From Chimonanthus salicifolius (lineage: Eukaryota; Streptophyta; Magnoliopsida; Laurales; Calycanthaceae): 64,000 nt of DNA. The notes below the pieces were generated by a model, which did not search any database, was not told the origin of the DNA, and worked only from the letters and a program-made list of their open reading frames with translations. Below are positions 26,501 through 40,200 of the stretch, piece after piece. The stretch spans positions 27,620,617 to 27,684,616 of the forward strand of contig CM023535.1 in the NCBI GenBank assembly GCA_013350335.1. The letters are read 5' to 3'. Made by a program: the position numbers and the translations under genes. Numbering within the stretch: position 1 is the first letter of the stretch; every line of letters starts with the position of its first letter.

Positions 26501-29500
26501 ACAATTCAAATGTTTAGTCAAAGCACCGATAGATAGCAAATTGCGGGATAGATTTGGAACATGCAGAACAAAGTGAAGGTCCAAATGAGGAGAAACTGGG
26601 ACAGTCCCTTTCCCAACAATATCAGTGTATAAGCCAGTGGCTAATTTGACCTTACCATGAGAAATAGGAGAAAGGGAAGAAAAAGGGTGGACATACCGGT
26701 TGTATGGTTAGTAGCACCAGAATCGAAAATCAAGGAATGATGAGAGGCATGATGGGCAGATGAGTCAGTACCTGAAGGAGAGGAGACAACATTAGAAACC
26801 TCAGAGAATTGAAGGCGCTCAAGTCATTGCAGTATTAAGTTAAGATCCTGACGAGTCAAAGGAGCACTATCATTAACCACATCAGATGAAGGAGGAGCAG
26901 AAGGCGCAACGGAGAGATTAGCTTGCTTAGGGCGGGCGCCCATGAAGCTTGTAGCAGGAATCAATGTTGCGGTTAGTCATCTTTTAGTAGGTGCAGAACC
27001 GAGTTCCCTTCTTCCGTGGACCTTTGGTGTCCCTTCGAGGATCAGACGGGAAATCCTTGCCATGGGAAGCTGGGTGCCCATGAGCCAGAGAAGGCATATA
27101 GGAATGGATGGTGATCAGTGCAGATTGTTCCGCGGGCAATGGAGTCATAACCAAATGACGTCGATCATCTCGAAGTAAGGCCGAGTAAACCTCATCTAGA
27201 GATGGAAGAGGTCGTTGCCCAAGAATCTGTGCCCGGGTTGGCTCAAATTCAGGGTTGAGTCCAACTAAGAAGGCAAAAATTCGTTTCTGTTCAACATACT
27301 TGGAACTTCAGAGTATCTTCCGGATCCTTAAAAGTAAGGGATTGAAGCTGATCTAAGTCCAACCAATAGGACTGCATAATTGAGTAGTACTGGATAAAGG
27401 GATAACTCCCCTTGTCGGAGAGTAGCAACGGTTTCAGGTAATTCGTACATATGGGCGAAGTTATCCCCATCAGAGTACAAAGTCTTCACAGTGTCCCAAA
27501 CAACTTTAGCGGTTGCAAGTGTATAAACAAGACGCCGTGCATGAGCTTCTATAGAGTGAAGAAGCCAAGTTTGGACGAGGGAGTTATTGGCTGTTCAGGT
27601 GGAGATGTAGTACCATCGATATATGAATAAAGTTACCTCGTAGTGAGGAACATCTTCGCCGAATGGGACCATTCAAAGTAATTGGTCTCATTTGGTAACA
27701 CCATTGTGATCCGTCCGATTTGTGGAGAGCCAGAAAAGGCCATATTTGGAGGAGTAGACGAAGAAGATGATGCCATGAGACTGAGATTGTATCCAAAGGA
27801 ACTATAGAGCCCAGAAATCGACCCAAGGAGAAAATGCCGCAGCAGATTTGAGAAGAAGAGGCTGTCGTGGGTCCCACACAGCAGTATTGAACGCAAAATC
27901 TGCACAGAGACAATATAGATGCAGTGGGGACAGTGTAGGAGAAGAAACCAGATGCGTACTGGCCTTATTCGGCCAGATCCTGTTGAAAAAAGGACCCAAA
28001 CTTGGGTACCTAGATGCTCTGGCAGCAAGCAGAAAGCCCAAAAATGGGTCCCACCGTGGATGGATGGTGGGAAATTAAGTGCGATGCAAGCACTGGCTAG
28101 GGGCGACCCTAGGAGACTTGGTTGGAAGGATGAACTCCGCAAGATGAAGTAGATCAAAGCAGACAAATCCAAAAAACTGGTTTTCAGGCGAGTCTGGCAG
28201 CGGCAGCCGTGATGGAGATAAATGGGCCTATAGTTGTCCGAAATCAAGGGTCCACCTGAGGTGGAGATAGGGGGGCCAGAGGCGACCACGGAGGTGTGGA
28301 TGCAATGTGTAAAGGAGGTAAATCCATGAAGATCGAAGGAAAAAAACAGTCACTGCTGCAGGAAGATGCGGCAGAACTGTCCAAGAAAGGAGGAGGCAGA
28401 AGACAGTGTGTGATCCTTCAAACCAAAATCCGACCCTACGGATAGAAAGGGTTGGCAAAAACGACAGGGGTGGATGGTTCCCGGCTAGCAAAGCGGTTGC
28501 CGGAAAGTGCGATCCTTGCCGGAAAACAAAATGCTGCAAAGGTGATGCCCAGAAATAGAAAAGAAACTATTCAAGGAGCACAGAAACCGTCCTTGGCTGA
28601 TACCATGTAGAAGTAGAAAGTAAAGAAAAGAAATTGGAGAAGGAATTCTCAGAATATTGTATTGATGTATTTTTCCTCTTAGAAGATACAACGTTTTAAT
28701 AGAAAATAAAGAGACAACTAAGGAACCTAAAAAGGAAATACACCTACGTGTCTAATCAATTACAATCAATTACAAATCTACTGTGTTGACTTTCAAAATA
28801 CATTGTATCTAGACATATATGTGGGCCCACACCAGATGTATGGGTCCCACAACAACTAGAGCTACAAAAATCCCTTTTTGATGTTCTGCATATATCTGGA
28901 AAGTACACTGAGAGAGCAACGAGCACTAAAAATATCAGAAATATCCAAACCCTGCTGATATTGCTAATATCTGCTGCAACACAGTGATGTTCTGAAACTG
29001 CAATTACAAAATACTGCTCAAACTGTTTCTTTGCAGCAGTATGAAAAAAATTCATATCTGCAGCTACAGAACTCCGAATCAGGTGATGTAAATTTTTCTG
29101 GAAAGAAGACTGATTGATCTATCACTCTGATTTTTATTTTTGGAATTTTTGGTGACCATATAACACTGAAAAACTTCTGTCATAAAATCTCAAAACTATA
29201 TAAACTGTCCAGAATGTCTTCTTCGCTTCGGTGTGATAAATACCATACAGAAGAGAATAGATGTTTGAATCAAGTGCCACACATTTTCATGGAAAGATAA
29301 CTGAAGTCTCTGACACTCTGAATTTTTTCAGAATTTTCCTGGAAACATACAGTATTGAAAAAAATCTGCCAAACAATATCTGTGGTGTGCAATCAGAACC
29401 TTTTCTGTCCAGAATTGTTCTGGAGCATCGATACAAATTTTTTTATAACCGAGGCCACAGAGCTCCAAATCAAGTGTACTATATATCGTCGGAAAGTGCA

Positions 29501-32500
29501 CTGACAATACTACGCACGCTGAAAATAACAAGATTTTTGGGGCCTGTTTGATATGTCAAAAATTTCCCGTAATACAGTCTCAAGTCTGTTCTGCAGTCAA
29601 ACACACAGTTCTGTACCTGTTCAATAAACAGACATAACCAGAGCTAGGAAACTGGAATTTGGACATTCAAGATATCGTCGGAAAGCTTACAGGATAAGCC
29701 ATCCACATGAGAAATTTCAGAAATTTTCAAGTCCATTGAATCCCACAAAAGAACTCTTAAACCTACGCCAATTTAGTGAACAGATACTGTAAATATCCTT
29801 TCAGCATAAAAAACCATGAAGGCCTTCGCCCAGTGATGATTTTGAACAACAAGGGTGCTGAACTCGAATCAACCAATGGGTCATGCAATCAACAGCGAAA
29901 TCGAAAAAAGTAGTGATCAATTCATCGCACATGCGTTGCTGTTCAAAAATCTGGTTTGAGCACATATTTCATGTGGTAAATAGCAACCATGGAGATGATC
30001 ATCAAACCAACTTAAAAGTACACCGGGTCATAGAAATAACGTCTGGAATCATTGAAGCACATATGATGAATGTTTTTTCAGTCCAATATAAGAAAGGATT
30101 TTTTTTTTTTACAGAAAGGAACTGAAAACAATGTGATGGTCAAACCCACTGTACAATTTTATTTTTTTGCAGCCATAACAAGGGTAAACAACACGGTGAA
30201 CTCAAGAACTCTCGCTCTGGATACCAATTGATGCAGGCTTGGGGCGGGCTTTCACTTTTAGCCCAAGCTGCCGGGTTAGAGGGTCCTAGTGACGTTCCCG
30301 TCAATCGAACCTTTGTGCAGTCTGGTCCATATTTCTATGAAATAAGCTTCTGCCTTACTATGAGTCGACGAACGAACTCCCGTAGCAACCAAAGACCAGG
30401 GACTTTAGGTGCTTATTGAAATTTAGATTAAGCTCTCTTTTTAGTCCAATTTAAAGAATGAAAAGAAAAAGAGATTGAAGATGCTGATTAATTTGAGACA
30501 CACAATCTAAAAATCAATAATGCACAACATAAATTCAATAAACCATGGTACTTGGGTTTTTTTGTTGTTGTTTTGGATCGAATTCCAATAGACGGCCGAA
30601 GTCCCAAGTCCCAAGTCCTTCGACTCTCAAAACGACAACTCACACTTGAGTCTTTGAATTTTCCCACAGGAATTTGGTAAAATAATTGTATTATTGGAAG
30701 TCACTCTAAAATCGAAAATTACATGTATATATATAGGTTTAGCCGACCCTAAGCCTATCACAATTTCAAATTCTAACTAATCCTAATCTAATAGTTACAT
30801 CCTAGTAGCTAGACTCGACCAACTACTAATCCTAAAGCCATGTCGAACTCTCATATGGATTCTTCATGTTTTACATGAAATCTAATTAAATCTAATGTTA
30901 AACGAAGTCCTAGATAGAAATGGAATTCGAGAACTAATCTAAGATCTAAGGATCACCATGCCAAGTTTGAATTCCTCAAATTGGGATCGAACTTGGTGTA
31001 CTTTGGACAAGACAAGTAAAACAATGATCCTAATCTAATCACATTCGCCCAAAGAGGGAGTCCTAGTTGAACTAGGCTTGCCAACGTCCATAGGTGGAAT
31101 GGGATAATTGCTAACGAACATCGATGTTGGGATTGGGATTGAAATAATTGGAGAGATGCTTTTTGAATTTGGATTATTGGCTTGGGTTTGGTGGATTTGG
31201 GCCATGGGAAGTGGGCTTGTGGATAGGCCTTTGTGGGCTGGGTTGGAATGGCTTATGGATTGGATGGGCTTATGGATTTGTGGATTTGGACATGTTGAGT
31301 ATGGGCTTGTTGGAGGTGAATTGGGCTTTGACAACTGGGCTTGTAGATTGAGTTGGATTTGGACCAGGCTTGAACTAGACTAGGTTTGATTGGACGGAAT
31401 GGTTTGAATATTTAGATGGTGTCCAATGGGGGTTTCCTTTGTTGAAGTGGTCCATATATGCCAACGCGAACTTTGCAATCTGATCTAAGTCCACTGACAC
31501 TCACAGATCTCCCATTTGGGCCTTGGGCCCACATATGGTCTGCATGTCTCCATCAGTTCTGCTGGCTTTCTGACTCTCAATTGGCAAATAGATAGTTTAA
31601 ATGAAAGCTTTCATAAACCCAAAAATATGCAGTAGGAAGAATTAGAATGAAAATATTGAGATATGTCACAGCTTCCATTCTTACTTGCAGTGTGTAGAAA
31701 GTCATCATTATCATCTTGTCGTTATCATCTTAAAAGCCATTTATCTCATTTGTTTGGGGTTGGCATTGCACCAATAACTGGATTCAGCAAGTTGTTTGTT
31801 TTCCACAGGCCGGCTATTTAGCTGATGTCCATATAATATGAACTTGCAGCATTTTTAGTTGCAGCAATGAGCAATTACCAACTATGTTACAGGCTTTTTT
31901 AAAGTTTCAAATGGTATATTATTGTTTTTGACACATTGCAGAATGAAGTTCTAAATCATAGAAGAGCTTTGAGGTAGTTTGACAGTGTTGGGCTTGAAAT
32001 GAACATGGGGGAAAAAGCTTATAATGAGGGTTGGATGTTTGAAGACCAGAATAAAGGAATTGCCTAACTTCTCTGAGTAAAAATAGACTGTTGTGTTGCG
32101 ACTTCTCTGGGTAGTAGTGGTTTGAATTATCAGGAAACTGGAACTAGTTCTTCTATATTAACCATTGGACTAGTGGAACTCAAAAAGGTAATCCCAATAG
32201 ATGGGATTAGTGCAGAGATGAAAATGATGGTATTAATCATGTTGCCCAAACACGTGGTCTCCATGTTCAATACGTCAATATTAAGCCCATGTTGTACATC
32301 ATTTACCTGTGTAGTGCATATTTTGTATTGGGTAAATATCTATCAGCAAGTTTTTGGGAAGGTCTAAGAATGTCTTGCAAGATCATCTGCTACTTCATAT
32401 CATGGAATATGGCTAATTTGACATCATGAGAGTAGTCATATAAGTCATTTTTGATATTTTTAGTTCTTAGGACACGAGACAGCACTAAGTTATTATACAA

Positions 32501-34257
32501 AATTAGGATTTAGGTATCCTTGCCCTGATGCCTTCAACAAGTTTATGCCATCTATAAAATCTCTTGTCTCCTTTTCTATATAATAATATTATCCTCGTCT
32601 TCTAATTGCGTTGGCTATCATATATTACATCTATCAATATACCAAAGATTGCTGTCAATGGCATCTCAAAAATCGTACTTTTTTATATGTTTTCTTGAAT
32701 ATCTCTTACCGGGATCTAACATACTATCTGAATTCTCTCATCATTGTGTTTTTTTTTTCTTTTGAAAATATTTCAATTTGTTTCATTTTCCCTAATTTAG
32801 GGCTATTTTCTTTGCGGAAGAAAATTGAAGATGCTGTTGTTCGTGCTGAGGCGATGACACCCACAGCATTGGAACTAGAGGAAGCAAGACGAATTGAACG
32901 GGAAGAAGTGATCCGTAAATATAACCTGTGGGAGGATGTAGCTAAATCCAATGAGTATCTTATTGCATTAGCTGACACCACCAAAGTTGTTGATTCTCTC
33001 AAAGACCTAAAATATAAGGTGCTGTGATTCACAAACTAGCATCATGTGAGTCTATTGGCAGAAAAGGATTTTCCATCTATTAACATTTATAGATTCTACC
33101 GACAGCATACTGCTTGCGACATGAAACCATACGCCTCCTGCCATTTTGTTTGCATTTGAAGCACTCGTATCCATTTAAGCATTGACAAGAACTTGTAGCA
33201 CCATTGATAAGGGCTTATTGGTATAGCCTAAAGGTTGCCCGTGGGCGTTAGATGCACTTGGCCTATGGGAATAATTTGCCAAATCTAAATATAAGGGCCA
33301 ATCCTAGATTGATGGGATGAATGGCTGAGGCGATAATGATGATGATGTATCATTTAAGTATTGCAACGAGTTGTCTGCCTTATGGTGTGTTGAAAATGTA
33401 GCCATTTGTAATTTTGTCCTTAATTATATGCTCTACTTGTGCAGGCTGAAGAAGCAAAGTTGATCACTCAACTGGCAGAGATGGATGTGATAAATTATCA
33501 GCTTTTTAAGCAAGCGTATAGTGCTTCTCTAGATGTTAGTAAATTCCTGGACCAATATGAGATGTGCAAGCTTCTTTGTGGTCCATATGACATGGAGGGG
33601 GCTTGTGTAATTATTAGCGCTGAATCTGAACGGACCAATCACGAGGTTTGAGATCATGTTCTGTATTAGTGCTTGTGTAAAGTTCATGAAATTTATTTAT
33701 TTTTTGGAAAGTTAACCTACTTTTCTGCACGAGCTATAGGACTTCCATTGATTATTTTATAATACTTTATTTTCTCATTTTGTTACCTTACTTTTTACAA
33801 AGTTTGCCAGTTATTTTCATAGAGAGCAGCTGAAGCAATATTCATGTAAAGAATATTGGTACACTGATATTTATTTTACTTCTTTCATTACCATTCATTT
33901 TCTCCATAATTTTTAAGGGCTCAACTCAGTTGTTTATGGTCATTAAAAAAAAAAAATTGATATGAAGGCTGTGTGGTCTATCCATGATAGGATGGACATA
34001 CGAGATTTTTAGTTTAGTTCTCAACATGTGCATACATGTATTAAAGTACGTCATTTGTAAATTAGTGAAATAGAAGTGTTATATATATGAATGACCCTTT
34101 ACATATTCCTTGTGTAAAAATATTATTATCCTTTTGTAGATAATCACTAAATAATTTAATAGGGTTAAGTGGAGAACTAGAACTTGAAAAGCTGATCTTT
34201 GATAGATGGTGAAAGTGCAAAAATGTATAGTCTGGGAATGTCCGAGAGAGAGAGAAA

Positions 34258-34289
<32 letters not shown>

Positions 34290-37200
34290 GGTAAATAGGA
34301 CATTAACAACAAATGTAGAAGCCAATAAGATTTTCTAACTTTTCGGACCCAATTTTAATTAGTCCGATTCACTGGATTCGGTCTCTCATTATGTGGTGCC
34401 TAGACATCAAGTTGCATGGACTCCTACAACTAGCGGACTTTTGAAGTTAAATTTGATGGAAGTTGTGTGCGAAATATTGGGTTGACAGGTTATGGAGGGA
34501 TCATCCGCAATGAATTATGGTCTACTCTGCTTTCTTTTGCTGGTCCAATTCCTAATGGTTCAGTTATTGATGTGGAATTGTTTGCATTATGGCAAGGCAT
34601 TTTGGAATTGGAGGCGTTAGGTGTTTTCGGAGCATTGTAGAAGGTGATTCTCAGATAGTGGTTGGGTGGGCTTTGGGCTCACAATGGCTGTGGATTCTTT
34701 TGGACAAAATTGAAAGATCCGGCACATTATCGCTTCCTTTCAGTTCAAAGTTGCTTGGGTTCCTTGGTCGGCTAATTCCATAGCAGACAAATTGGCCCAT
34801 CAAAGGGGTTGTCTTTAGTCACGGAAGTCGTTAATAAATCCTTGTAATTTTGGAGGGTTTGTTTTTCGGTTTTTGTTAGGCTTTGTTTAGCCTAAGTTTT
34901 CTTTCCTCTTGTATTCTCTCTATTCATTTAATGAAGTTATCTTTCAATTTATTTTTAATTAGTCCGATTTAGAGTGCTCTTATACCAACGAAATTAAGGT
35001 GATTTTTTTTTACTTGATTTAATTAATTCTCAATGAAATCAAACCAATAATAAATACAATTAATTAAATCAAGATTAAACAATCATATACCAAATAAATG
35101 CCAATATGAAACCAATTTTAATTTCTTGATTTAATTAATTCTAATATCAAATAACCAATCCTATTAAGTATAATCAATTAATTAAATCAAGTTCAAATGC
35201 ATAAATAAAATCTATCACAATTACTAAAGCATGGACCACAAAGCAACCATTGCACTAGTCAATTTATAGTGGTTCGGCAACACAGGCCTACGTCCACTCT
35301 CAGATCTACCCAAACTAGGGTAATATGAAATTTCACTAACTCAAAGGGAACACTTCCCAACTTACAACACAATATTTTTTGATCCGGTGGTTCAATCACA
35401 TGAGTCTACATCCACCAACTCAAACTCTTTTTTTTTTTTTCAAGTGGTTCGATCACTTCTGATCTACTTCCATTCTCACAACACAATGTATCTCTCCCTT
35501 TGGGTTGCCTACACTTGCCGAGTCTAGCCGTAACTTGTCGGGTTGCCTACACTTGCTGGGTGCAGATCCGGTTCAAGGGCCGGCGGGAGAAATGTTGTTC
35601 CACCCGTTCGAGATGGAGATCGAAATCCTCCAGTCGGAGAGCCAATTCGTTGTGCCGGTTTATAGGAAGGATCCCGTACCATCAAGTGCAGATTGAGTGC
35701 CATATCCAATTGTAGTTTGTTGCCTATATCAAGATCGAGAGTAAGTAGCCGGGGTTGATTCGGAACCTACTGATCCGCTGAAGAGCCAATTGTTGTTGAT
35801 CCACCTGAGGCGGTAGTAAAGGCAGTTTCAGTCGATCCAGCCGCAACGGAAACACCCACTAGGTAAGGCTTCCTACGGGGAAAGGCTAGCGTAAGGCTAG
35901 AGGCAAATAATGGCCTAGGCGTAAACGTGAAATAGGGGACGTGGCCGGATCAGACCTTCCTCTCAAGTCGCAGGACGCCCGCACGGGAAGATCCGCACGG
36001 GTAAGGTTCTTGGTCAGGATTGGACCTTACCATTCAGGCAAAGGGCGCGGAAGCAACAAAGCCAAGAACTGGGGCAAAGGTCTCACCCGCTGTAGAGCCA
36101 GTTTACCACGCAGGGGCAAGAATGAAAGCAGCAGTTCGAGCAGATGACCTTGAAACTGTTGTGTTGAACCAATAGTAGGTCCAGATGCACAGGGCCATAG
36201 AAGACTATTGGTGTTCCATAGACATACAGGGGCCTGAAGGACCTTACCGGCCAATCGTTCAATGGGAGTAAACGGGGCTCCCTCCCATACATCATACCGG
36301 AAACTCAAAAGCGCCTATCCACCTTGGACCATCCATCAAACATGAGAAAATTGTAACCATTTCGAACGGACCATAAAGAGCGTGACGTGCCAGACGCACA
36401 TAATAACGCGTAAGCGACTCCCCGAACTCAAGCCCATCTATAGCCCGAGATCAGCTTAGAATCTAAAGACACAGCCATTATGGATAAGGCCTTTGCACGT
36501 GTACGAAAGAAGTCCATTGCATGTGCATGTACGGGAAACGCCCATAAAGCAAGTGTACGGGATTGAACCATAGCACGCGGAGTAAATACTATCAATAAAT
36601 GGAATTGATGAATCGCTGTCGGTGGGATTCGGAGTGATGGAGATAACAGATTCCGGACGAATGGCTCGTACCACTAACCGAGTGTGTGTGTGTGTGTGTG
36701 CTGTTGGGTGGGGGTGGGGGGGGGGGGGGGGGGGGGGGGGAGAAGTGAGAAAAACCTGTATACGCAGCACTATAGATAGCTGTTCCGACCCCTATCCATG
36801 CCAATTGATAAATCAATGAAGGGACCATCCTATGCAAGCATCTGAACTAGTTCTAGCTATTGATCAAGTGGAACCAATTTCAGTTGATCCGCCCACATTG
36901 GTAGTAGGAGGGGCAATAGCAGAGGTACTACCACTTGTTGACCCAGTTGATCCAGCAGAAGCAGGGGTGAAAGTAGCTGATTCAGTTGATCCACCGGTAG
37001 CAAAGGCAGAGGAATCCATAGTGAAAACCCAGCTTCTTTCAGAACCTTGCATTTGAACCGAAATTCCTACCTCTCTTTCCTCCTTCAACCCGCCTACCTT
37101 TCCCCCTCGCCCAGCCGAACAAGCAAGTCTTTGATTCTCCTTCCGATTCCCCTTCGACACCGATGCCTATTCCCACCCGACCAGCCGAACAAGTGGGATG

Positions 37201-40200
37201 GAAGAATCGATTTGTTTTGAAAAAACCCGAACAACTCAAATCTCCTTCTATCATTTGGGGCCGTTAGGGCTTTCAGACCCAGCCAATCGAGAGTGAGTAT
37301 TTTATCCGCTGCACTAGAAGTTGTACTTTCCATCCGATCCTTTTCTCCCCATCTTGCTACGGGGATTGTGGGCTCCGTTACTCGCCCCGTGCGAATCTCT
37401 ACCCACTTCTACTCATCCCGCGCTCATCATTACTCATCTCTACCCATCTCGTCACTCATCTCGAAAGCCCAACCGCCGAATGATCGCCCTTGAAAGACTA
37501 AAAGATGATCCTCTCTTTATCGGTTGAGTGGCTAAAGCTCCCCTCGGAAGATATTGATTCCTCATTAGCTGATAATAGAGTATTCAAGAGCAGTTCTGTT
37601 CTATTCCCTCGAGCGGAGGGATTGGTTCAAAGGCTTGAAATCAGCTCAAAACTCCTTCAAAAGCAGTAGGGTTGGAGAAAGGAGTAGTAATTGGGCATAA
37701 AAAGTAGTGGATTGGACTGAAGGTGGCGGAGAGGCATAAGACGATTTTCTTGTTCGGTGGGAAGGTGGGCGAGAAAGATCAGTGGTTGCATCATCGCTGT
37801 TAATAAGGAGTGACTTCCCGAACAAGCATCTACTAGTTGGACTTGACACCCGCATAGATTTCTCGGTTTCAAGCGGCTATCGGGATTTGGGGAAACGGGC
37901 AGAACAGAAGACTACTATTCGATTAGTTGCCAGCAGGAGAGCCCAGCCTTTGGAGTAGATGTCAATTAGCTGTTTCCAACCATTGAAAGCGAACATGTTG
38001 CTTTTGAAGAAAGAAGACGATTGATGGATCATCTGCCGATTAGGTATCCGTGTCTCTTTCTCCTCAACTGAGTAGTCGAGTGATAAACCCCTCTTTCCAA
38101 TAAAAGAGATTCTTCCAGGTCGAACTACCCGTACTTACTCACCTCGGTAATTCAATCTCAGGTATCCAGGAGTGAGTTCTCATCCCGATTTGGCTTTCAT
38201 GATTAGTCAAAGAAGGGCCGGGTTGATACCTAAACATCTTCTGGTTTGTTTGTCTCGACTTGGCCAACTGACACGAGCAACTTCCTCGATATGGGAACTG
38301 GTTGATCCTTGGGAGGAGGCAAACACAAAGATTTTCGAAAGTGTCAGAGGTGGACTGGTGGGGAGGGATTCATTGGCTATGAAGCATCCAATCATTAGTC
38401 CTTGGAAGGAACAAACATGTACTAGTTGGACTTGACACCTGCATAGATTTCTCAGTTTCAAGTGGCTATTGGGATTTGGGGAAACGGGCAGAACATAATA
38501 CTATTCGATTAGTTGCCACCAAGAGAGCCCAACCTTTGGAGTAGATGTCAATTAGTTGTTGCCAACCATTGAAAGAGAATAGGTTGCTGCCGAAGAAAGA
38601 AGATGATTGATGGATCATCTGCCGATTAGGTATCCATGACGCTTTCTCCTCAACTGAGTAGTCGAGTGGTAAACCCCTCTTTCCAATAAAAGAGATTCTT
38701 CCAAGTTGAATTGCCCGTACTTACTCACCTCGGTAATTCAATCTCAGGTATCCAGGAGTGAGTTCTCATCCTGATTTGGCTTTCATGATTAGTCAAAGAA
38801 GGGCCGGGTTGATACCTAAACATCTTCTGGTTTGTCTGTCTCGACTTGGCCAGCAGACACGAGCAACTTCCTCGATATGGGAACTGGTTGATTCTCGGGA
38901 GGAGGCAAACACAAAGATTTTCGAAAGTGTCAGAGGTGGACTAGTGGGGAGGGATTCATTGGCTATGAAGCATCCAATCATTGGTCCTTGGAAGGAACAA
39001 ACATGTACTAGTTGGACTTGACACCCGCATAGATTTCTCGGTTTCAAGTGGCTATTGGGATTTGGGGAAACGGGCAGAACAGAAGACTACTATTCGATTA
39101 GTTGCCAGCAGGAGAGCCCAGCCTTTGGAGTAGATGTCAATTAGCTGTTGCCAGCCATTGAAAGCGAACAGGTTGATGCCGAAGAAAGAAGACGATTGAT
39201 GGATCATCCGCCGATTAGGTATCCGTGTCGCTTTCTCCTCAACTGAGTAGTCGAGTGGTAAACCCCTCTTTCCAATAAAAGAGATTCTTCCAGGTCGAAC
39301 TACCCGTACTTACTCACCTCGGTAATTCAATCTCAGGTATCCAGGAGTGAGTTCTCATCCCGATCTGGCTTTCATGATTAGTCAAAGAAGGGCCGGGTTG
39401 ATACCTAAACATCTTCTGGTTTGTCTGTCTCGACTGGGCCAGCCGACACGAGCAACTTCCTCGATATGGGAACTGGTTGATTCTCGGGAGGAGGCAAACA
39501 CAAAGATTTTCGAAAGTGTCAGAGGTGGACTAGTGGGGAGGGATTCATCGGCTATGAAGCATCCAATCATTGGTCCCTGGAAGGAGATAATGGCGAGGGA
39601 GAAAGAGAAAGAGATGACAAGAAGAACTCAGCATGAACGTAATAATACACTACTGCGCGGGGTACTTTTCAGCAACGGGTAACATCCCCAAACCTACCTC
39701 GGTTGTGGCACAGAAAAAGAATTTCTTATTCATTTTTGTCTAAATCCGCTTTCGGCCTATCGATTGAATCGGGGGCTGCTGTTGAGCACTCTCCTTCTCC
39801 CCCGGAAGGGGAATGAATTCGGGGGAATCGACCTGAAGATTCTGCATTGATTTTTCAGTGCACCCGTTTCAGCTCTCTCCCTGTTTTGAGTGGGGTTTCC
39901 ATTCCTCCGTAGAAGTCTACGTTTGGACTAATTGTCATTGGACCGGGAAGGCACGGGTGGTGCTCTCTCAACTCCCCCTCGCCCGGTCAAATAGTAGTAG
40001 ATTATTCCAGTCAAGACAAGAATAGTTTGCCCTTCCAACTGCTTGGAAGCTATTGAGCTGAGTCATTGTTACTGAATACATGATACGTTTTTGACTCAAC
40101 GGGGTGGAGTACACATTTGAATGCCCCGTTCAATCCAATTCCCTTTCCGTCCTTCCGGGATACCTTTTCCTAATAGGGAGAGAAGCGAGCGGGATGATCC

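Larger units (their letters stand above)
23481..28854 (-). mobile_element. Ty1-copia retrotransposon, nested, complete but decayed
   Basis: LTRs at 23481-23688 and 28606-28854 start TGTAGAA and end CCCACAACA. The flanks are identical, ACTAG at 23476-23480 and at 28855-28859. The primer site TGGTATCAG reads inward on the reverse strand from 28605, and the polypurine tract TTGAGGGGGAG adjoins the left LTR. The order gag, integrase, RT, RNase H on the reverse strand is that of Ty1-copia. The left LTR lacks about 41 bp present in the right one; counted by eye there are about 16 substitutions over about 207 aligned positions. All coding parts carry stops or frameshifts. Confidence 0.95.
21091..31555 (-). 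mobile_element. Non-autonomous LTR retrotransposon (LARD-like) in intron 1
   Basis: LTRs at 21091-22391 and 30229-31555 begin TGATGCAGGC on the + strand; the right copy ends CTCCATCA, the left CCCGATCA. The flanks are identical, GTTCT at 21086-21090 and at 31556-31560. The primer site, read in reverse from 30228, is TTGGTATCCAGAGC, so the element runs leftward. After removing the nested copia element the internal region is only about 2.5 kb and encodes no protein, so it must have moved using enzymes of another element. It is antisense to PrfB3. Confidence 0.85.

Noticed and set aside
34062..34325. Poly-Pro frames
   Set aside because: Products of the poly(G) tract.
36832..37056. 74-residue Val/Pro/Ala-rich frame
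   Set aside because: Low-complexity GTTGATCC-type repeats inside the organelle-like insert; no start context or homology recognised.
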